A stretch of 64,000 nucleotides of DNA from Clostridioides difficile (GCA_012955965.1 JABBZI010000002.1:186001-250000), one strand, 5' to 3'. Counted from the stretch's first letter, positions 1 to 9,070 are shown. The notes: generated by a model not told the origin, from the letters alone. Program-made: numbers and translations.

Positions 1-1031
1 ATAGAAGACATTTGTGTATGTGCATGGAGTTCTACTCTTTTTTCTTCTGATTTATCTTCTCTCTCTGGTCTAACTTCTTTTCTTATTCCACTAATCATCA
101 TACTAATTTCTCTTTGATATGTATCATAAACTATGTCACCTTTGATTTTTAAATATGCCCCTTTTTTAACATTTTCAAGTACTCCATCTTTATTGGTATC
201 TGTTAAAAATAGTTTACAACTTATTGAACTAGTATAATCTGTAATTGATGCTATCATAAGTATTTTTCCATTTTTAAGTTCTTTAGTTTCAACATCAAAT
301 ATATCTCCAACAACTGCAACTGTTCCAGAAGATGCATTTAATTCAGATATATTTTCAATCATAGCATTTGCATTATCTCCATATACTAAATTTTCATCTA
401 CTTCAGATTTAATGACATAACTTTCTTCTTCTCGTTCTTCACAATTATTAATTTTTCCTATTTCCAGAGCTCTAATTTTTTCTTCCATTTCTCTATCATT
501 AATTCTTATAAGTCTCTCTCTATTCACTTTTTCGTCAACAGCTTTTTCAATTGTTATATTTAAATCTAATCCCAGCTCTTCACTAAGAACAGTTCTAAGC
601 ACATAAATTACATTTTTTTTCATTAATCGCTCATAAAATATACCTTTAGGAAGTTTTATTTTTAATTCTTCATCTATACAAAGAAATTCTACTTGTTTAT
701 ACCACCCTGCTATAGATGGACAAAGATACTTCAATATATACAATATATTGTTCCAATATTTTTTTATGACATCTTTATTAGATTTTCTTTCAAAACCAGT
801 GAATCTTATCTTCATCCTCATATCTTTAAAGTAACCGAGTTTATACATTAATTCTTCTTTAAATTTATCTAAGAGCTCATGGGAAACAATATCTTTAGAT
901 GTTAGATAGAAATAAACTATCTTGTCTTCTTTAAAATAAACTACTTTATTTATGTAAACTTCTTTAAGTTGCTTTCCTAGACCACTATTGTTAATTTCCA
1001 ATTTATCTAAATATTCCTTAATACTTTCCAT
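1..1031 (-). CDS. polC: DNA polymerase III PolC, N-terminal part (runs off the window)
   Basis: Replicative DNA polymerase III alpha subunit of the Gram-positive PolC type. Only the first 343 codons are inside the window. The ATG at 1031 is preceded by AAAGGAGG at good spacing, and the protein begins MESIKEYLDKLEINNSGLG. After the N-terminal domain there is an OB-fold-like stretch. At the window edge the frame reads VELHAHTQMSS, the start of the PHP domain with its first metal-binding histidines, which in PolC precedes the embedded proofreading exonuclease and the polymerase domains. Those lie outside. The acd autolysin gene follows it on the same strand's upstream side and is transcribed separately. 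Family is clear; the protein is cut by the window, not by mutation. Confidence 0.93.
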   Translation of the reverse strand, partial: MESIKEYLDKLEINNSGLGKQLKEVYINKVVYFKEDKIVYFYLTSKDIVSHELLDKFKEELMYKLGYFKDMRMKIRFTGFERKSNKDVIKKYWNNILYILKYLCPSIAGWYKQVEFLCIDEELKIKLPKGIFYERLMKKNVIYVLRTVLSEELGLDLNITIEKAVDEKVNRERLIRINDREMEEKIRALEIGKINNCEEREEESYVIKSEVDENLVYGDNANAMIENISELNASSGTVAVVGDIFDVETKELKNGKILMIASITDYTSSISCKLFLTDTNKDGVLENVKKGAYLKIKGDIVYDTYQREISMMISGIRKEVRPEREDKSEEKRVELHAHTQMSS

Positions 1032-1180
1032 CTATATCCTCCTTTCTCAAAATTGTCTCTATATGTATTATTACCACTTTTTATCTATTTCTACCTGTTA
1101 TTCACTTATATTTACTTAGAATTAATATTATAACATAAAAATTTTGTTAATATTGATTTTATACCTTGTAAATTATATAC

Positions 1181-1226
1181 AAAAAGACTATAGATAATTT
1201 AAATAAATGAAAACTACCCATAGTCT
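1181..1226 (-). terminator. Rho-independent terminator of acd
   Basis: In the minus-strand RNA a 13-bp stem (AGACTATGGGTAG with its partner, counting G-U pairs) closes a loop of about 16 nt and runs into a short T-tract. It begins about 20 nt after the acd stop. Several pairs are G-U only in the minus-strand RNA, which fixes the direction. Confidence 0.75.
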
Positions 1227-1245
1227 GTATTTTTTTATTTATGTG

Positions 1246-3057
1246 TTACTTGTATTGAGGAACCTCAAAAACTAAACTGCTTCCTCCTCCATAAAGACCA
1301 ATTAGATTTTCCATAATTCCAGAAATTCCATTAGCCCAATTCACATCAGTTGCATATTGATGCCATGTATAATCATAATTCCACTTCATCTTGTAGATAG
1401 TATTTTGATTATACTTAGAACTATTTATATAATTTTGAGATATCCACTTTGCAGAACCATCTATAGTAGCTTCTACACTAGTCCATCCATTAGAGTATGC
1501 TGCTTCTGCACCTGAAACATTAGCACTTTTATCTATTGCTCCTATTCCAAAAAAATTGTATACTTTAACTGGTTTACTAAGAGGTTGTCCCTTATAAGAT
1601 GTTAGTGTCTGACCTTGAGCAAGTGTAGATTTACCATAGGCAGTTTCCCACATAGAATGTGATACTAAATATACAACATCTATATTATACTTCTTAGCGG
1701 CATTTATAAATGCTGCTCCTTGGTTTTTAAATATACTAGAAGATAAACCATTAAGATACGAGTTTAAGCTCGATTCTGAAATACCTCCCTTATAGCTGTT
1801 AATCTTCAAAAACTGCATCATCCCTTTAGTAGTACTTGTAAAGTTTTTAGGATTTAAATAATATTCTATATCACTTGAACTTGCATTTACAAATGAACTT
1901 GTTCTTTGTGCTGAGAAAGTACTAAATTCAGGACTTGGAGTGCTTTTTCTATTCCCTGGAGCTATTACATTTCCTCCTGCTGCTGCTTTCTCAACTTGTT
2001 TACTTATATGAGATGCCAAAGTATAACTCAAAGACTTATAATCAATTTTAGCTCCACTTATACCAGACATACCATTTACTTGACCTGATGATGAAGAATT
2101 ATTTGAGTTATTATTTGAGTTACTATTTGAATTATTATTTGATGTATCTGTTGAAGTAGATAAATAATTACCTACCACAAAAGCTTCTTTACTATTAAAG
2201 CTAATTTTAGCCCATCCACTACTCTCTGACAATACAGTTACTTTACTTCCTTTGTAGACCTTTCCTAGTTTGCTATATGTAGAACCTGGACCACTTCTTA
2301 CATTTAATGAAGCTGTATTTACAACCTTATCAGTATTTTTTTTGTCATTACTTTGACCAGAATCATCTGAGCTACTTTGACCTACATCTGATAAGTACAT
2401 ACTAGATACATATGCATCTTTTCCATTATACTTTATTTTAGACCATCCATTACTTTCTGATATTACTTCTACTTTGCTTCCTTTTGGCAATTTACCTAAC
2501 AAACCATAACTTGTATTTGGGCCACTTCTTACATTTAGTGAAGTTGTATTTACTTGTTTAGTTTTTGAGCTATTGGTTGAGTTTGAGACATCTCCTAAGT
2601 AAGAACTAGATACATATCCTAATCTTCCATCATATTTTATTTTAGACCATCCATTACTCTCTGATATTACTTCTACTTTTTGTCCTTTTTTTAGTACAGT
2701 TATGATTCTATAACTTGTACCTGCTCCATTTCTCATATTTAAACTATTTGAAGTAACTTGTTTTTCTTTATTTGTAGATGTTCTCAAAGAATCACCATTT
2801 GATTTTGCTATATATTTTGATGAAGCCCAACCTTCTTGTCCAGATTCAGCCTTTATTTTATACCATCCATCAGAAGAGTCTTTAATCAAAACCTTGTCAT
2901 CTTTCTTAGCAACAAAGGCTATACTACTTTCGGCAGTTGGCTCATTTCTTACATTTAAATAATTTATAGTCACTATACCTACATCCCCATCAGCATGTGC
3001 ATTTATCATACTTAAGGGTAATACAGCTAATGTTGCTAATGCTGCTTTTTTCTTCAC
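1246..3057 (-). CDS. acd: Secreted SH3-domain N-acetylglucosaminidase autolysin (Acd type)
   Basis: Peptidoglycan hydrolase of 603 residues. A signal peptide (MKKKAALATLAVLPLSMINA, cut near residue 22) is followed by four bacterial SH3 repeats, each opening with LNVR or LNMR (about residues 30-85, 103-155, 170-225 and 248-300). A low-complexity Ser/Asn linker (about 300-330) leads to a C-terminal glucosaminidase domain (about 430-595) containing the family pattern SHSMWETAYGKS with the catalytic glutamate. SH3 repeats in this family bind the wall; the glucosaminidase cuts the glycan strand. The start is GTG, with a G-rich Shine-Dalgarno GGGGGA about 6 nt upstream. The gene stands alone with its own promoter and terminator. 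I recognise it as C. difficile Acd, which lies next to polC in that species. Confidence 0.9.
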   Translation of the reverse strand: MKKKAALATLAVLPLSMINAHADGDVGIVTINYLNVRNEPTAESSIAFVAKKDDKVLIKDSSDGWYKIKAESGQEGWASSKYIAKSNGDSLRTSTNKEKQVTSNSLNMRNGAGTSYRIITVLKKGQKVEVISESNGWSKIKYDGRLGYVSSSYLGDVSNSTNSSKTKQVNTTSLNVRSGPNTSYGLLGKLPKGSKVEVISESNGWSKIKYNGKDAYVSSMYLSDVGQSSSDDSGQSNDKKNTDKVVNTASLNVRSGPGSTYSKLGKVYKGSKVTVLSESSGWAKISFNSKEAFVVGNYLSTSTDTSNNNSNSNSNNNSNNSSSSGQVNGMSGISGAKIDYKSLSYTLASHISKQVEKAAAGGNVIAPGNRKSTPSPEFSTFSAQRTSSFVNASSSDIEYYLNPKNFTSTTKGMMQFLKINSYKGGISESSLNSYLNGLSSSIFKNQGAAFINAAKKYNIDVVYLVSHSMWETAYGKSTLAQGQTLTSYKGQPLSKPVKVYNFFGIGAIDKSANVSGAEAAYSNGWTSVEATIDGSAKWISQNYINSSKYNQNTIYKMKWNYDYTWHQYATDVNWANGISGIMENLIGLYGGGSSLVFEVPQYK

Positions 3058-3373
3058 GTACTTCCCCCGCCCTTCTTATACACTAAAACAATTTTAATAT
3101 AATTATACGACAACTTGTGATTTTAGTAAATATTGTCTATTTACATTTTGTATACACTTTATTTATAATTTCTTTATTTTTTTTATCAAGTTATAATTTT
3201 TTTAATAGGAAAATAGACTTTTTTATAATACTTATAATGTTATTATATGTGAGTGCGACATAAATTTATTTTTAAAACAACAAATTGATTTCAAAAATAA
3301 TGAGTTCTAATAAAGTAACATAAACTCCCTAATATGTAGTACAATTTATATATAATAATTTGGAGGTGTAACT
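3058..3373. other. Divergent intergenic region between acd and the sirtuin gene
   Basis: A+T-rich, with no open frame of coding character. It holds the acd promoter on the minus strand. On the plus strand there is a TACAAT box near 3350 and a strong Shine-Dalgarno (TTTGGAGGTG) for the sirtuin gene. I see no further conserved structure. Confidence 0.6.
3102..3130 (-). promoter_or_regulatory. Candidate promoter of acd
   Basis: On the minus strand, TTTACT (3125-3130) and TATAAT (3102-3107) are separated by 17 bp and lie about 45 bp upstream of the GTG start of acd. The -10 is perfect and the -35 is partial. Confidence 0.55.
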
Positions 3374-4111
3374 ATGGATGCAAATAACTTAAAAGAATTG
3401 ATATCTAATCATAACAATATAGTATTTTTTGGTGGAGCAGGTGTTTCAACTGAATCTAATATCCCAGACTTTAGAAGTTCTACAGGACTGTTTAGCCAGA
3501 AGCTCAATAAACAATTTACTGCTGAACAATTAGTTTCACATACTTTTTTTGTTAGATACCCAGAAGATTTTTTTGAATTTTATAAAGATAAATTAATATA
3601 TCCTAATGCAAAACCAAACAATGCTCACATAGCTTTAGCAAAACTTGAAGAGATTGGCAAACTTAAAGCCATCATAACTCAAAATATTGATGGACTTCAT
3701 CAAATGGCTGGAAGCAAAAATGTGCTAGAGCTACATGGCTCTGTGCACAGAAATTATTGTACTAAGTGTGGTAAGTTTTTTGATTTAGAAGCTATGTTAA
3801 ACTTAGGTGGCAATATTCCTTACTGTGACAACTGTGATTCTATAGTAAAACCTGATGTAGTGCTTTATGAAGAAGCTCTCAACAATGATGTTATTACTAA
3901 AACAATCTCTGCTATAAGTAATGCTGATTTACTAATCATAGGGGGTACGTCATTAGCTGTATATCCAGCTGCAAGTTTTATAGATTATTATAAAGGTAAA
4001 TACATCGCTCTTATTAATAAAGCAAATACAATTTATGATAAGTCAGCTTCTCTTGTAATAAATAAACCTATTGGAGAAGTTTTATATGATGCTGTATTAA
4101 GACAAATGTAG
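3374..4111 (+). CDS. cobB: Sir2-family NAD-dependent protein deacylase (sirtuin)
   Basis: NAD-dependent removal of acetyl or other acyl groups from lysine side chains; cytoplasmic; 245 residues, normal for bacterial sirtuins. The NAD-binding motif GAGVSTESNIPDFR is at residues 21-34, TQNIDGLH at 102-109 and the catalytic histidine at 121 (LHGS). A structural zinc site is formed by Cys129, Cys132, Cys151 and Cys154, followed by VKPDVV. GTSLAV near residue 192 completes the Rossmann part. The ATG has an ideal GGAGGTG upstream. It is a single gene with no operon partner; the MazG-like gene starts 120 bp later with its own Shine-Dalgarno. Substrate class (acetyl versus succinyl) cannot be settled from sequence alone. 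Confidence 0.93.
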   Translation: MDANNLKELISNHNNIVFFGGAGVSTESNIPDFRSSTGLFSQKLNKQFTAEQLVSHTFFVRYPEDFFEFYKDKLIYPNAKPNNAHIALAKLEEIGKLKAIITQNIDGLHQMAGSKNVLELHGSVHRNYCTKCGKFFDLEAMLNLGGNIPYCDNCDSIVKPDVVLYEEALNNDVITKTISAISNADLLIIGGTSLAVYPAASFIDYYKGKYIALINKANTIYDKSASLVINKPIGEVLYDAVLRQM

Positions 4112-4231
4112 ATTTATTTCACTATTTTTATTCTATATATAAGTTTTTATGTTGAATTTAAAGTTTTTTTTTAGTATTATCTTTGTTATGATGTTTTAGT
4201 ATAAATATGAATAACTTGAAAGGAGCTTTTT

Positions 4232-4552
4232 ATGAAACTAAAAACTATATCTTTACCAGAACTTAATAATTTAGACCCAACACTAGAATCTACATTTATC
4301 AAAATGGGTGAAGAGCAAGGTGAATTGGCTGAATGTATAGGTAAATTCAGAAATCTAAGTGGAGAAAATAATGACTTGGATGAAGTTGATATTATAAAGA
4401 AAACAGCTAAGGAGCTAATGGATGTGGCTCAGACATGTGTTACTATGATGTTTAAGCTAGAAGAACAATATGGTATTAATCTTGATGAAATACGCAAAGA
4501 ACATATAAAAAAGTTAGAAAAAAGAGGCTACATAAAAAATATAGATAAGTAA
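4232..4552 (+). CDS. MazG-like nucleotide pyrophosphohydrolase family protein
   Basis: Small all-alpha protein of 106 residues. It carries the metal-binding pattern of the MazG superfamily: an EEQGELAEC helix (about residues 27-35) and KELMDVAQTC (about 70-79), matching the usual ExxE and ExxD pairs. Members hydrolyse nucleoside triphosphates to monophosphates and pyrophosphate, often for house-cleaning, and close relatives occur in phages. AAAGGAG lies upstream of the ATG. The gene ends shortly before a strong terminator. Activity and substrate are inferred from the fold only. Confidence 0.75.
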   Translation: MKLKTISLPELNNLDPTLESTFIKMGEEQGELAECIGKFRNLSGENNDLDEVDIIKKTAKELMDVAQTCVTMMFKLEEQYGINLDEIRKEHIKKLEKRGYIKNIDK

Positions 4553-4586
4553 GATTTATTACTTATCAATTATTGAAATAAATATT

Positions 4587-4640
4587 AAAGATGGTATCAC
4601 AAAATGGTTTTTTACTGACATTTGAAGTACCATCTTTTTT
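4587..4640 (+). terminator. Terminator after the MazG-like gene
   Basis: AAAGATGGTA pairs exactly with TACCATCTTT across a loop of about 31 nt, and a run of six T follows. It lies 35 bp after the stop codon. Confidence 0.75.
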
Positions 4641-4721
4641 ATTTATATTATTTTTAATATATCCATAAAAAATTTAAATTCTTTAAGTAATATTACTTTT
4701 TATCATCAAGTTTTTATTACA

Positions 4722-4862
4722 CTATTCATTTCTTCTTTCTTCATAAAGTTTACTGTATTCTTCCACAGCTTCATCCCATGCTTCTACATCAGTTATCCCC
4801 TTTTCAATAGCTAATAAATGAACTATCTCAGCTAATTTTGATGCTGATTCTATTATTCCCAT
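4722..4862 (-). CDS. Small uncharacterised 46-residue protein
   Basis: A short frame on the minus strand encodes an acidic, mostly helical peptide that starts MGIIESASKLAEIVHLLAIE and ends with YEERRNE. The ATG at 4862 has the Shine-Dalgarno GAAAGGGTG at 6-8 nt. Its codon use (A/T third positions, few rare codons) resembles real genes here. It contains one tryptophan and a regular heptad-like spacing of Leu/Ile/Val. I do not recognise a family. It stands alone between the MazG-like gene and a membrane protein gene, both on the other strand. It may be a real small protein; expression is unproven. Confidence 0.55.
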   Translation of the reverse strand: MGIIESASKLAEIVHLLAIEKGITDVEAWDEAVEEYSKLYEERRNE

Positions 4863-5130
4863 TTGTTACACCCTTTCTATTGTCAAATACTTACAAAAAA
4901 TGTTAATTAGTTCTAATATCTGTTATTATTATTTCCAAAAACTCTACTAAATAAAAATTTTTTTATTTTTTGACATGATTAGAATATATCTACAAAACAA
5001 TAGAATGTTTTAATTATTAAAATTCTTATATAAAATCTAACTATTATTAAATTTTTTATATATTAAATTGAGAGGAGCTGAATATATTTATATAGATATA
5101 TATTAAATTTATTATAGGAGAGAATATTAT

Positions 5131-5799
5131 ATGTTTAAAATTTTCCTTTTTTCTAGTGAACAATTTGTAAGCCTCTTTATATTTGGATTATTTTTATACT
5201 ATTGTCCAAAACTAACAAAAAATATTTTACCTTATAGCTACACAGTTGAAAAGATAATTTGTACATTAATGGTAATAGTTATGGCTTTAGAGCAATTCTT
5301 AATTATTTCTTCTGGTAATTATAGTACTCTAACTTCTTTGCCAATTGGAATTAATTATATCTGCATATACCTATGTATAGCTATACTTGTTTTTAAACAG
5401 TATCATCTTTTTAACATCTTTTTTTCTTGGAGTTTGGTTTGTTCAGTTGGAGAACTTATTTTTTCTAAAAACTTGGGTTATGAATTTCCTAGCTTAATAT
5501 ATTTTATATTTGTCTTATCCAAGTGTCTCATAATTTACGCAAATATCTATATGGTCGATGTTAGAAAATTTAAAGTTAACAGATATGCACTTAGAGACAA
5601 TTTAGCTATTTGTTTTATTTATTTTTCATTCATATTTTTATTAAATACATTTACCAATTCACAATACTATTATGGATTTTTAAGCCATAGCACAACAGCT
5701 ATTTTTACATTCATTTTTGTTACTAGTATTATGTACATACCTGCTCTTTTATCTAATAGAAATACTTTTATACTTGAGAAAAAGAAAAAGAGCAAATAA
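5131..5799 (+). CDS. Polytopic membrane protein, distantly YwaF/TMEM164-like
   Basis: A 222-residue, very hydrophobic protein with about six or seven predicted membrane helices and a basic C-terminal tail (EKKKKSK). The layout, a LPIGINYICIYL helix in the middle followed by FPSLIYFIFVLSKCLIIYANIYM, recalls the TIGR02206/YwaF integral membrane family, whose usual motifs there are LPLHLC and SHG. The expected histidines are absent here, so it is either a diverged, probably non-catalytic member or unrelated. AGGAGAG lies upstream of the ATG. The gene is alone and ends before a two-way terminator. No function is assigned. Confidence 0.6.
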   Translation: MFKIFLFSSEQFVSLFIFGLFLYYCPKLTKNILPYSYTVEKIICTLMVIVMALEQFLIISSGNYSTLTSLPIGINYICIYLCIAILVFKQYHLFNIFFSWSLVCSVGELIFSKNLGYEFPSLIYFIFVLSKCLIIYANIYMVDVRKFKVNRYALRDNLAICFIYFSFIFLLNTFTNSQYYYGFLSHSTTAIFTFIFVTSIMYIPALLSNRNTFILEKKKKSK

Positions 5800-5817
5800 T
5801 TTATTTAAGTTAAAAAA

Positions 5818-5868
5818 TAAAACCACATGAATAATTTTAAATCTAAATAATTATCCATGTGGTTTTAT
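5818..5868. terminator. Two-way terminator between the membrane protein gene and pepA
   Basis: AAAACCACATG pairs with CATGTGGTTTT, and an inner AATAATT/AATTATT segment extends the stem. A-tract and T-tract flank both sides, so it can end the plus-strand gene and the minus-strand pepA transcript. Confidence 0.75.
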
Positions 5869-5892
5869 AAGTTATATTTTATGATTTTTATT

Positions 5893-7344
5893 TTATATCT
5901 CTGCTAAATAGTACAAAGTTCTAACAGGTTCTCCTGTTGCCCCCTTTGCTTTGTATCCAATTGATTTCGATGATGTACTTGTTCCAGCTATATCCATATG
6001 TATCCATGGAGTATCACCAACAAATTCACCAATAAAAGCTCCTGCTGTTATACATCCAGCATTTTTACCTCCTGTGTTTTTAAGGTCTGCTTCTTCTCCT
6101 TTTATCATATCTATAAATTCATCATAAATTGGCATCTTCCATACTCTTTCTCCTGATAAAGCAGATGCTTTTTCTAGCTCACAATAAAATTCATCATTAT
6201 TTGTCACTACAGGAGTTGCAACATTTCCCAACAATGTTAAAGCTGCACCAGTTAGTGTAGCTACATCAACTACTTTTGTTACCTTTTCATTATTTATAAT
6301 GTAATATATTGCATCAGCTAGAGTAAGTCTACCTTCTGCATCTGTATTTAAGACCTCAATAGTTTTCTTTGCCATAGAATTAATTATATCTCCAGGTTTA
6401 TATGAACCTCCTGATAAAGTATTTTCACATGCAGCTACTACTGATATGACATTTCTCTTTAGCTTATTTTGAGATATAGCACACATAGCACCTATAACAC
6501 TTGCAGCACCAGCCATATCTGTTTTCATATTTAGCATAGAAGCATTTGATTTCAAAGAATATCCACCTGTATCATAAGTCAATCCTTTACCTACTAAACC
6601 TAGTATATCTGTACTTTCTTTGTCCCCAAAATATCGCATTACTATAAATCTTGGCTTATTAATAGAGCCTCTTGAAACAGCAAAAAAAGCCTCCATTCCC
6701 AATGCCTTTATTTTTTCTTCTTCATAGACTTCAACATTAAACCCAAACTCTGCACCAAGTCTAACTGCTTCTATTGCTAATGTCTCTGGATAGATTGCAT
6801 TTGATGGTTCATTGACTAGATTTCTAGCTATTATATTTGAGTTAGCTAATATCTTAGCTTTTTCAATTTGACACCCAATTTCTTTTTCAGTAAATATAAT
6901 TATATTGTCAATTTCTCTTTTTTCAAAGTCCTTGTTTTTTGTCTTATACTTATCAAACTTATAATCTCCAAGTAATATCCCTTCTGTAAAAGCACCAATT
7001 TCATCACTACTTAAATAAAGATTCAGTATATTAATATCATTACTGTCGTATTCTATATTTTTCAACATATTTTTTAACTTCTTGCATAGGTTTCCAGCTA
7101 TGATTCTAATTTTCTCTGTATTTAATAACTCTCTCTTACCAAAACCAACAAAACAAATATTTACTAAACTATCATTTTTAAGTAATGTTACAATGTCTAT
7201 ATTATTTTCTTTAGCTTTAAAATTTCTACTGATTGAATTTAATTCATCAAATGTTGTAGAAACCTCTTCACCATCAAACATAGCTACTACTGTTATAGCA
7301 TTTTCCAAATTTTTCAACATCTCTTTAGAGCACTTTATATTCAT
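5893..7344 (-). CDS. pepA: Leucyl aminopeptidase, peptidase family M17
   Basis: Cytoplasmic metallo-aminopeptidase that removes N-terminal residues from peptides; 483 residues, normal for M17. The catalytic C-terminal half carries GKGLTYDTGGYSLK (residues 252-265; metal ligands Lys253 and Asp258), Asp276 in KTDMAG, and the signature NTDAEGRL (333-340) with Asp335, Glu337 and catalytic Arg339. The N-terminal half (1-165) is the variable M17 macro-like domain. AAAGGAG precedes the ATG. It lies 15 bp after the MarR-type regulator on the same strand, so both are probably co-transcribed. In the family two divalent metals (Zn, Mn) are bound and hexamers form. Confidence 0.92.
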   Translation of the reverse strand: MNIKCSKEMLKNLENAITVVAMFDGEEVSTTFDELNSISRNFKAKENNIDIVTLLKNDSLVNICFVGFGKRELLNTEKIRIIAGNLCKKLKNMLKNIEYDSNDINILNLYLSSDEIGAFTEGILLGDYKFDKYKTKNKDFEKREIDNIIIFTEKEIGCQIEKAKILANSNIIARNLVNEPSNAIYPETLAIEAVRLGAEFGFNVEVYEEEKIKALGMEAFFAVSRGSINKPRFIVMRYFGDKESTDILGLVGKGLTYDTGGYSLKSNASMLNMKTDMAGAASVIGAMCAISQNKLKRNVISVVAACENTLSGGSYKPGDIINSMAKKTIEVLNTDAEGRLTLADAIYYIINNEKVTKVVDVATLTGAALTLLGNVATPVVTNNDEFYCELEKASALSGERVWKMPIYDEFIDMIKGEEADLKNTGGKNAGCITAGAFIGEFVGDTPWIHMDIAGTSTSSKSIGYKAKGATGEPVRTLYYLAEI

Positions 7345-7359
7345 AATACACTCTCCTTT

Positions 7360-7800
7360 CTAAAACAACTGTTCTATTATAGTTTTAGTTTCTTCTAAAG
7401 AAGCAAATAATTTATCTTTATTATCTATATCTAAACAATCCATTTTATCACTTATTATAGATACAAATTTTAATATTTCATCATCTAATATCTTTTCTCC
7501 ATTTTCAGTTATGCCATAAAATGTATTTCGTCTATCTCTACTATCTTCTTCTCTATATACATAATCTTGCTCGACTAATTTATTAAGTAGTATACACAAA
7601 CTAGAAGTAGATACATGTAAATCTCTACTTAAATTTTTAAGCTCTATTTTATCATGTTTCCTTATTTTTACTAAAGCAAAAAATTGTCTTTCTGTAAGAA
7701 TCTTACTTTTTTTGTATCTTTCATTATTAATAATTTTTATTAAATTATGAAAGTTATTCATACTTTCTAACAACAAAATAGATAACTCTTTATCGCTCAT
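7360..7800 (-). CDS. MarR-family transcriptional regulator
   Basis: Winged-helix DNA-binding protein of 146 residues when started at the ATG at 7800. A GTG nine bases earlier lies within the Shine-Dalgarno GAGGTG, so the ATG is preferred. The helix-turn-helix (KNLSRDLHVSTSSLCILLNKLVEQDYV) is followed by the wing with the DSRDRRN motif typical of MarR proteins (about residues 95-105). It probably controls its own transcript, and perhaps pepA just downstream. The ligand is unknown. The region upstream (7801-7950) is A+T-rich and contains inverted ACGTTTATAT/ATATAAACGT sequences at about 7849-7858 and 7953-7962 that could be operators. Confidence 0.85.
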   Translation of the reverse strand: MSDKELSILLLESMNNFHNLIKIINNERYKKSKILTERQFFALVKIRKHDKIELKNLSRDLHVSTSSLCILLNKLVEQDYVYREEDSRDRRNTFYGITENGEKILDDEILKFVSIISDKMDCLDIDNKDKLFASLEETKTIIEQLF

Positions 7801-7975
7801 AACACTCACCTCAAAACTAATGATTTATAACTCCCTCTTATATCTCAAATACGTTTATATATCTATAACATAATACTACTTTTCTTTTTATAATTATACT
7901 ATATATCAACTTTATTATCTATTTAAATTGTTTTAAACTAAAATATTACTAGATATAAACGTTTAAAACACATAA

Positions 7976-8011
7976 TAAAATAGTGGGATTCATACTACTA
8001 ATCCCACTACC
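7976..8011 (-). terminator. Terminator of the DUF2953-gerW transcript
   Basis: In the minus-strand RNA GTAGTGGGATT pairs with AATCCCACTA over a 9-nt loop and is followed by TTTTATT. It lies about 40 bp after the gerW stop codon. Confidence 0.75.
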
Positions 8012-8049
8012 TTATTTAAAACTACATCCATATTTGTAAATATATTATC

Positions 8050-8484
8050 TTATTCTTGCATATTATTTTTATCTTGATTTTTATTACTTTGAGATATGTT
8101 TTGAATTTTCTCTAATATTCTAGGAGTTATAGACAATATATTATCTACAAGATTAATATTGCTATCTAAACTCATTATTCTAGTTTCTCCACTTTCAACA
8201 ACTACAAATGCTACTGGTTGCACAGATATAGCACCTGCACTACCTCCAGCAAAATTTGTATCTGCTTTTTCACTTTTCGATTCAATTTCTTTATCTTTCT
8301 CGTCATATCCTTTTGAGTATTCTCCTCCTCCTATACCAAATCCAATTGTAACTTTTGATATAGGTACAACTACTGTAGTATCTGTTTTTATAGGGTCTCC
8401 TATAATAGTATTTGCATCTATAGAACCTTTAATTGTTTCAAGAGTTGTTTCCATAAGACTTTGTATCGAACCTGTTGCTCTCAT
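8050..8484 (-). CDS. gerW: GerW-family sporulation protein (YtfJ)
   Basis: A 144-residue protein of the GerW/YtfJ family, linked in Bacillus to germination of spores. The sequence has the family's pattern: SLMETTLETIKGSIDANTIIGDPI, then the central Gly-rich GFGIGGGEY and GGSAGAISVQPVAFVVV segments. A GTG at 8493 is also in frame but falls inside the Shine-Dalgarno (AAGGAAGGTGAT), which is well placed for the ATG at 8484. The 5' end overlaps the end of the DUF2953 gene by 47 bp, which implies translational coupling. The same pair (ytfI-ytfJ) follows scpAB in many Firmicutes. Family is clear; the role in this organism is inferred. Confidence 0.88.
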   Translation of the reverse strand: MRATGSIQSLMETTLETIKGSIDANTIIGDPIKTDTTVVVPISKVTIGFGIGGGEYSKGYDEKDKEIESKSEKADTNFAGGSAGAISVQPVAFVVVESGETRIMSLDSNINLVDNILSITPRILEKIQNISQSNKNQDKNNMQE

Positions 8485-9070
8485 TACTATCACCTTCCTT
8501 ATAATTTCCTTTATTCTTATTTATAATTTTATTAACCATTATTATAGTGTGAAATAAATCTTTTATTCTTGACCTTATATGTATCCTTATATTTCCCAAA
8601 ACATAATCTTTTGTAAAATCTGGATTTACATTTAAATACATTTTTTCTGCATCAATTATATTAAATAAATTTCCATACAGTGTATTTATTAATACATACA
8701 CAGAAGATGTTAAGCCGATATTTTCAGTTCCAAAATTAATATTTGAATAAAGTTCATGTATTTTTATCTTTTTTAATAGTCTATAAATACTTAAAAGGTC
8801 ATCAGCTAATAATATACTCGAATCTATATTATTCTTCATCCCCTCTTTTTTATCATTATTTTTACTATTTTCAGCTGGATAAAGTTGTCTATTTATATTT
8901 ATTAAATTAAACATGTATTTTATATTAAGCTTTAAACGAATATCTTTGTTGTTTATATCAGCTATTAATAAGATATTTATATGAGATATTAAAAACAATA
9001 TAAATATACTTATTATAAAAATTATAGCTATTATTAAATATTTAAAATTAAATAATTCATTAAACTCCAT
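8438..9070 (-). CDS. DUF2953 membrane-anchored protein (YtfI-like)
   Basis: A 210-residue protein with one N-terminal membrane helix (about residues 10-30, very rich in Ile/Phe) and a long soluble part. The helices IHELYSNINFGTENIGLTSSVYVLI and the segment around YLNVNPDFTKDYVLGNIRIHIRSRI are characteristic of DUF2953/YtfI. It lies upstream of and overlaps gerW, the arrangement seen in Bacillus ytfI-ytfJ. Function is unknown; co-occurrence with GerW suggests a sporulation role. The Shine-Dalgarno is weak and the start is the first ATG before the membrane helix. Confidence 0.75.
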   Translation of the reverse strand: MEFNELFNFKYLIIAIIFIISIFILFLISHINILLIADINNKDIRLKLNIKYMFNLININRQLYPAENSKNNDKKEGMKNNIDSSILLADDLLSIYRLLKKIKIHELYSNINFGTENIGLTSSVYVLINTLYGNLFNIIDAEKMYLNVNPDFTKDYVLGNIRIHIRSRIKDLFHTIIMVNKIINKNKGNYKEGDSNESNRFDTKSYGNNS

